Shown here: one piece after another, positions 23,321 to 26,490 of the stretch
Layout of the letters: each line of letters begins with the position of its first letter
How positions within the stretch are numbered: the first letter of the stretch is position 1
NCBI GenBank assembly: GCA_934457415.1
Contig: CAKSHM010000013.1
Coordinates: forward strand, 1 to 26,490
Direction of reading: 5' to 3'
From: an uncultured Eubacteriales bacterium
Lineage (GTDB): Bacteria > Bacillota > Clostridia > Oscillospirales > Acutalibacteraceae
DNA: 26,490 nt
Notes under the pieces: generated by a model
Told to the model about the DNA's origin: nothing
What the model saw: the letters and a program-made list of their open reading frames with translations, nothing else
Database searches by the model: none
Position numbers and translations under genes: made by a program

Positions 23321-23500
23321 TGTATATCGCGTCAGACATTTGCCCGCTAATCCCTTTAACGCAGGATAAGTAAACCTGCACACAAAGCAAACAGCTTTTT
23401 TAAAGTAACAGTAATGAGTTCTGTCACCCTAACAGGAACTGCGTATTAAAATGTCGTCAGCATTAAAGGGGATAAGGCAAACTTTTTTTAGACGCGAATT
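23276..23500 (-). ncRNA. Candidate structured minus-strand RNA, class unknown
   Basis: In the 324-base gap between ung and folC the minus strand can fold with a closing stem TCGCGTC (23491-23497) / GACGCGA (23327-23333). An inner long stem joins TTTGCC...CCCTTTAATGC (23459-23481) and GCGTTAAAGGG...GGCAAA (23339-23363). At least three hairpins branch inside it: GTTCCTGT/ACAGAAC, AAAGC/GCTTT and GCAGG/CCTGC. A G-U pair in the long stem works only on the minus strand. It ends in a GC-rich hairpin (23284-23320) followed by TTTCTTTTTTT, an intrinsic terminator. No obvious protein frame covers it. The 5' end is uncertain, a weak -10 CATAAT (23538-23543) being possible. It is not T-box, tmRNA, RNase P or SRP RNA by motif; 6S RNA cannot be excluded. 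Confidence 0.55.
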
Positions 23501-23599
23501 TGCATCTGCATTTTCGTTTCTCTTATCGCCCAAAAGTATTATGTGATAAATATTTAAAATAATCAGTGGAAATATATGTAAAAAAAGAGGGGATATAAA

Positions 23600-24823
23600 G
23601 TGACTTTTAAAGAGGCGGAAAGTTATATTCATTCGCTTCGAAAATTCGGAGAAAAACAAAATCTTGACAATATGTTCTTTGCGCTTTCGAAGCTTAACAA
23701 TCCTCAGGATAAGCTTAAGGTTTTTCATGTTGCGGGGACTAACGGAAAGGGTTCTGTCTGCGCATATCTGTCATCGGTGCTTGAAGAAGCCGGCTATAAG
23801 GTCGGACTTTTTATATCCCCTTTTATAACGGAATTTTGCGAGCGGATAAGCATAAACGGTGAATATATTCCAAAACCCGAACTTGCAAGGCTTTGCGAAA
23901 GGATTAAAAAAACAAATGCTCAGCTTTGTGAATTTGAATTTATAACTGCTGTCGGTCTTTGCTATTTCGCGGAGCAAAAGGTCGATTATGCCGTAATTGA
24001 GGTAGGGCTCGGCGGCAGACTTGACGCAACGAATGTTTTTAAATCATCCGTTCCAGTAATTACCCATATCGGTCTTGACCATACTGCGATACTCGGCAAT
24101 ACTTTAGATAAAATCACAAAGGAAAAATGCGGTATAATTAAGGGAGAAACAGCGGTTGTTTCGCCGTTTCAGGAGAGTGAGGTTATAAATTTTACTCGTA
24201 ATTATGTTAAAAATCCCGTTATTCCGGATATGAGAGATTTCAAAGTGCTGTCATCGGATTTGTCGGGTAACAGATTTGAATTTCGAAATGAAATATATGA
24301 AACACGGCTTATCGGAGAATATCAGGCGGAAAATGCGGTCACCGCTTTGACGGCGATTGATTTAAGCGGTATCGAAATTCCGAAAGAAGCTTTAAAGCGA
24401 GGCGTAAAAAATGCTTATATCCCCGCAAGAAGTGAAATTATATCCGAAAATCCGCTGATGATTCTTGATGGGGCGCATAATCCTCTTGCCGCAAAGGCAC
24501 TTGCCGCCGAAATAAAAAAATTCGGCAAAAAAGCTTTTGCCGTCGTTGCGGTAATGCGAGATAAGGATTATGATTTGCTTTTAAAGGAAATCCTGCCCTT
24601 TTGTTCGGGCGGAGTTTTCACGCAGGTTCCGTTGCTTGAAAGAGCGCTTACTGCATCGGAGCTTTATAAAACCGCTCAAAAATATCTTACATATAATATA
24701 TATTGTGTTCCCGATGTAAAAGAGGCTTTAAAGCTTGCAAAGGAAAAGGCAGAGGGTCCGATTTTTATTTTCGGCTCGCTGTATCTTGCCTCTTATATTA
24801 AAAATATTGATTCGACACCGTAA
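23600..24823 (+). CDS. folC: Folylpolyglutamate synthase / dihydrofolate synthase (407 aa)
   Basis: It adds glutamates to folates, and often glutamate to dihydropteroate. The Mur-ligase-like P-loop GTNGKGS (46-52) is preceded by VFHVA; GLGGRLDATN and THIGLDHTAILGNTLDKIT carry the Mg/folate-binding Omega-loop region, and the C-terminal domain has LDGAHNP. The start is GTG 23600, 7 bases after AGAGGGG. No folate riboswitch is recognisable upstream. A strong terminator follows the stop, which separates it from the spoIIA genes. Confidence 0.95.
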   Translation: MTFKEAESYIHSLRKFGEKQNLDNMFFALSKLNNPQDKLKVFHVAGTNGKGSVCAYLSSVLEEAGYKVGLFISPFITEFCERISINGEYIPKPELARLCERIKKTNAQLCEFEFITAVGLCYFAEQKVDYAVIEVGLGGRLDATNVFKSSVPVITHIGLDHTAILGNTLDKITKEKCGIIKGETAVVSPFQESEVINFTRNYVKNPVIPDMRDFKVLSSDLSGNRFEFRNEIYETRLIGEYQAENAVTALTAIDLSGIEIPKEALKRGVKNAYIPARSEIISENPLMILDGAHNPLAAKALAAEIKKFGKKAFAVVAVMRDKDYDLLLKEILPFCSGGVFTQVPLLERALTASELYKTAQKYLTYNIYCVPDVKEALKLAKEKAEGPIFIFGSLYLASYIKNIDSTP

Positions 24824-24841
24824 AGCGACACATTTTTCACT

Positions 24842-24878
24842 ATCCGACTTCTATAATGGAAGTCGGATATTTTTTTTA
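24842..24878 (+). terminator. Intrinsic terminator after folC
   Basis: 10-bp perfect stem ATCCGACTTC (24842-24851) / GAAGTCGGAT (24859-24868), 7-base loop TATAATG, then a T-rich run. The spoIIAA ATG is only about 24 bases after it. Confidence 0.88.
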
Positions 24879-24901
24879 TTTATCGGAGGGAGTTAAAAAT
24901 A

Positions 24902-25234
24902 ATGGCTGTTGAAATCAGAATAAACGGCGAAGTTGTCACCGCGTATATCACGGGCGAAATAGACCATCATACCGCCGCTTCCGTAAGAGAAACAATTGAT
25001 TCCGCAATTGAGCTTAATATGCCGACCCTGTTGGTGCTTGATTTCGGCGGAGTCAGCTTTATGGATAGCTCAGGTATCGGTCTTGTCATGGGAAGATACC
25101 GTAATATGGCAAAAATCAGGGGGAGCGTTCATATAAGCTCTGCCTCGTCCTCGCTTACAAAGGTTTTCAAGCTTGCGGGAATTGAAAAGCTTGCAACAAT
25201 TGATGATGTTGATAAAAAGGAGAGAAAAATATGA
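24902..25234 (+). CDS. spoIIAA: Anti-sigma F factor antagonist SpoIIAA (110 aa)
   Basis: A STAS-domain protein. When unphosphorylated, it binds SpoIIAB and frees sigma F in the forespore. The phosphorylation loop FMDSSGIG is present, with S57 the site that SpoIIAB modifies by analogy to B. subtilis S58. The length is typical. CGGAGGG lies about 10 bases before the ATG. It overlaps spoIIAB by 4 bases (ATGA), the normal coupled spoIIA layout. The upstream space is unusually short for a promoter (see findings). Confidence 0.95.
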   Translation: MAVEIRINGEVVTAYITGEIDHHTAASVRETIDSAIELNMPTLLVLDFGGVSFMDSSGIGLVMGRYRNMAKIRGSVHISSASSSLTKVFKLAGIEKLATIDDVDKKERKI

Positions 25235-25680
25235 AAACAGTTAATAAATTCAGCCTTACAATGCTTTCGCGCTCTTCAAATGAAAGCTTTGCAAGAGCAA
25301 GCGTGTCAGCGTTTGCCATTCAGCTTGACCCAACATTAGAGGAGATAAGCGATATCAAAACCGCCGTTTCGGAGGCGGTAACAAACTGTATCGTGCATGC
25401 CTATAAAGAGAAAATCGGTAAAATTTACATAACCGCCGAAATAACAGATACCTCTGTTCTAAAGGTGAAAATCCGTGATAAGGGCTGCGGGATAGAAGAT
25501 ATTGAGCTTGCCATGCAGCCTCTTTATTCTTCGGTCGGCGGAGAAAGAGCGGGACTCGGTTTTGCCGTTATGCAAAGCTTTACGGACAACCTTAAGGTGA
25601 ATTCAAAGCCGGGAAAAGGGACAACCGTATCATTTCAGAAAAGAATTTTGCCAAGGCTTAATGTAAATGGGAAAAATTAA
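25231..25680 (+). CDS. spoIIAB: Anti-sigma F factor / serine kinase SpoIIAB (149 aa)
   Basis: A GHKL-type kinase that holds sigma F inactive and phosphorylates SpoIIAA. The N-box SEAVTN (E48, N52), G1 box DKGCGIED (83-90) and G2 box RAGLGFAV (106-113) are present, so ATP binding and kinase activity are expected. It overlaps sigF by 14 bases, and all three spoIIA genes are coupled. Length and order match the family in spore-formers. Confidence 0.96.
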   Translation: MKTVNKFSLTMLSRSSNESFARASVSAFAIQLDPTLEEISDIKTAVSEAVTNCIVHAYKEKIGKIYITAEITDTSVLKVKIRDKGCGIEDIELAMQPLYSSVGGERAGLGFAVMQSFTDNLKVNSKPGKGTTVSFQKRILPRLNVNGKN

Positions 25681-26341
25681 AGACAGAGACAGCCTTATAG
25701 TTGAAAACACCCGTCTTGTAAGTTCTCTCTGCTCAAGGTTTTCAGGTAAGGGCATTGAGTTCGACGATTTGTATCAGGCAGGATGTGTAGGTCTTATAAA
25801 GGCGGCGGATGCATTTGATGAGAGCCGCGGATTTCAGTTTTCAACTTATGCCGTTCCTGTTATACTCGGAGAAATCAAAAGACTTTTCAGGGACGACGGA
25901 CCCGTAAAGGTTTCAAGAAGTATTAAGGAACTTTATATTAAGATACTCAAATGTAAAAACAAGCTTTCTTATGAATATAACCGTGAACCCGCTGTAAGTG
26001 AAATAGCTGATTTTTTAGATATTGAACCGGAAGATGTTTCCGAAGCACTTTGTGCATGTCAGGCTACCTTATCTTTGACAAGAAATGATGATGAAAGTGA
26101 AAATGAGCAGATTGATTTGCCGGTATCCGACAACTTAGAAGAGCTAAATGCTAAGCTTATGATAGACAGCGCTTTTAAAAAGCTTGATGAACAGGAGTGT
26201 AAAATAATAAGGCTGAGATATTATAATTACATGACGCAAAATGAAACCGCAAAGAAAATGGATATGTCACAGGTTCAGATTTCAAGGGCGGAAAAGAAGA
26301 TTTTAAAGAAACTCAGAGGCATTCTTGAAACAGGTGCATAG
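25667..26341 (+). CDS. sigF: Sporulation sigma factor F (224 aa)
   Basis: Forespore-specific sigma factor, also called SpoIIAC. Region 2 is clear (EFDDLYQAGCVGLIKAADAF, then QFSTYAVPVILGEIKR), region 3 in the middle, and region 4 has the HTH NETAKKMDMSQVQISRAEKK with LKKLR closing. The start ATG at 25667 lies inside spoIIAB; a weak AAGG lies upstream, as expected for coupled translation. Its presence directly supports an endospore-forming host. The stop is followed by 90 bases without gene or clear terminator, then a strong promoter. Confidence 0.96.
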   Translation: MGKIKDRDSLIVENTRLVSSLCSRFSGKGIEFDDLYQAGCVGLIKAADAFDESRGFQFSTYAVPVILGEIKRLFRDDGPVKVSRSIKELYIKILKCKNKLSYEYNREPAVSEIADFLDIEPEDVSEALCACQATLSLTRNDDESENEQIDLPVSDNLEELNAKLMIDSAFKKLDEQECKIIRLRYYNYMTQNETAKKMDMSQVQISRAEKKILKKLRGILETGA

Positions 26342-26433
26342 TAGATTTTATCGCGTGTAACTACAATATATAGTGATAAAAAACCTTTAATTCTAATTGT
26401 TAAAATTTTTTTAAAAAAACTTCAAAAAAAGTG

Positions 26434-26462
26434 TTGACAAAGGGGGATGGGTGTGGTATTAT
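26434..26462 (+). promoter_or_regulatory. Very strong promoter at the window's right edge
   Basis: Perfect TTGACA (26434-26439), 17-base spacer, TATTAT (26457-26462), preceded by A/T tracts resembling an UP element. A stem GCGCTC (26469-26474) / GAGCGC (26484-26489) begins at the predicted transcript start. This is typical of stable-RNA operons, but the downstream gene is outside the window. Confidence 0.8.
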
Positions 26463-26490
26463 AATCTAGCGCTCGCAAAACGGGAGCGCG

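Noticed and set aside
23276..23599. Folate (THF) riboswitch in front of folC
   Set aside because: No THF riboswitch core sequence recognised, and strand-specific wobble pairing and the terminator favour a minus-strand RNA.
1..26490. CRISPR arrays, insertion sequences, replication origin
   Set aside because: No regularly spaced repeat array, no transposase and no dnaA-box cluster seen.

Overview
The window reads as a chromosomal piece of an anaerobic, endospore-forming Clostridia bacterium, most like the Oscillospiraceae/Ruminococcaceae. The reasons are the spoIIAA-spoIIAB-sigF operon, a T-box in front of pheST, an IreB-type protein, low-to-moderate GC, AGGAGG-type ribosome binding sites, and many close-to-consensus TTGACA/TATAAT promoters. 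No species can be named from the sequence alone.

Layout. Positions 1-1890 are visibly more AT-rich than the rest and look like one end of an integrative element: the tail of an unknown gene, a small excisionase-like HTH gene, and a convergent tyrosine recombinase, followed by short direct repeats. Next to it lies a minus-strand tRNA cluster (Val-Asp-Phe-Gly, a terminator, then Cys) with its own promoter. From 2452 to 5936 is a minus-strand operon asnB - SAM methyltransferase - hslO. From 6005 to 7848 a Gx-transporter-like membrane protein and a NusG-domain-II membrane protein face away from an ApbE flavin-transferase lipoprotein; these three types recur in Gram-positive extracellular electron transfer/flavinylation loci. 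apbE is followed by secA. ireB and pheST (T-box controlled) lie on the minus strand.

From 14789 to 19302 come a HAD phosphatase, a convergent class I glutamine-amidotransferase-fold hydrolase, a DUF2974 alpha/beta hydrolase and a PadR - DUF1700 - DUF4097 operon. From 19432 to 23275 come a YitT-family membrane protein and a tightly packed run pduL - hemW - histidine phosphatase - ung. The gap between ung and folC holds what looks like an unannotated structured minus-strand RNA ending in an intrinsic terminator. folC, a terminator and the spoIIA operon follow. The window ends in a very strong promoter with a 5' hairpin, probably leading into a stable-RNA operon outside the window.

Most of the window is housekeeping. 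The parts most worth a second look are the reduced EET-like module, the candidate ncRNA at 23276-23500, the probably leaderless apbE transcript, the convergent gene pair with a terminator placed on the far side of the opposing gene, and the terminator inside the tRNA cluster.
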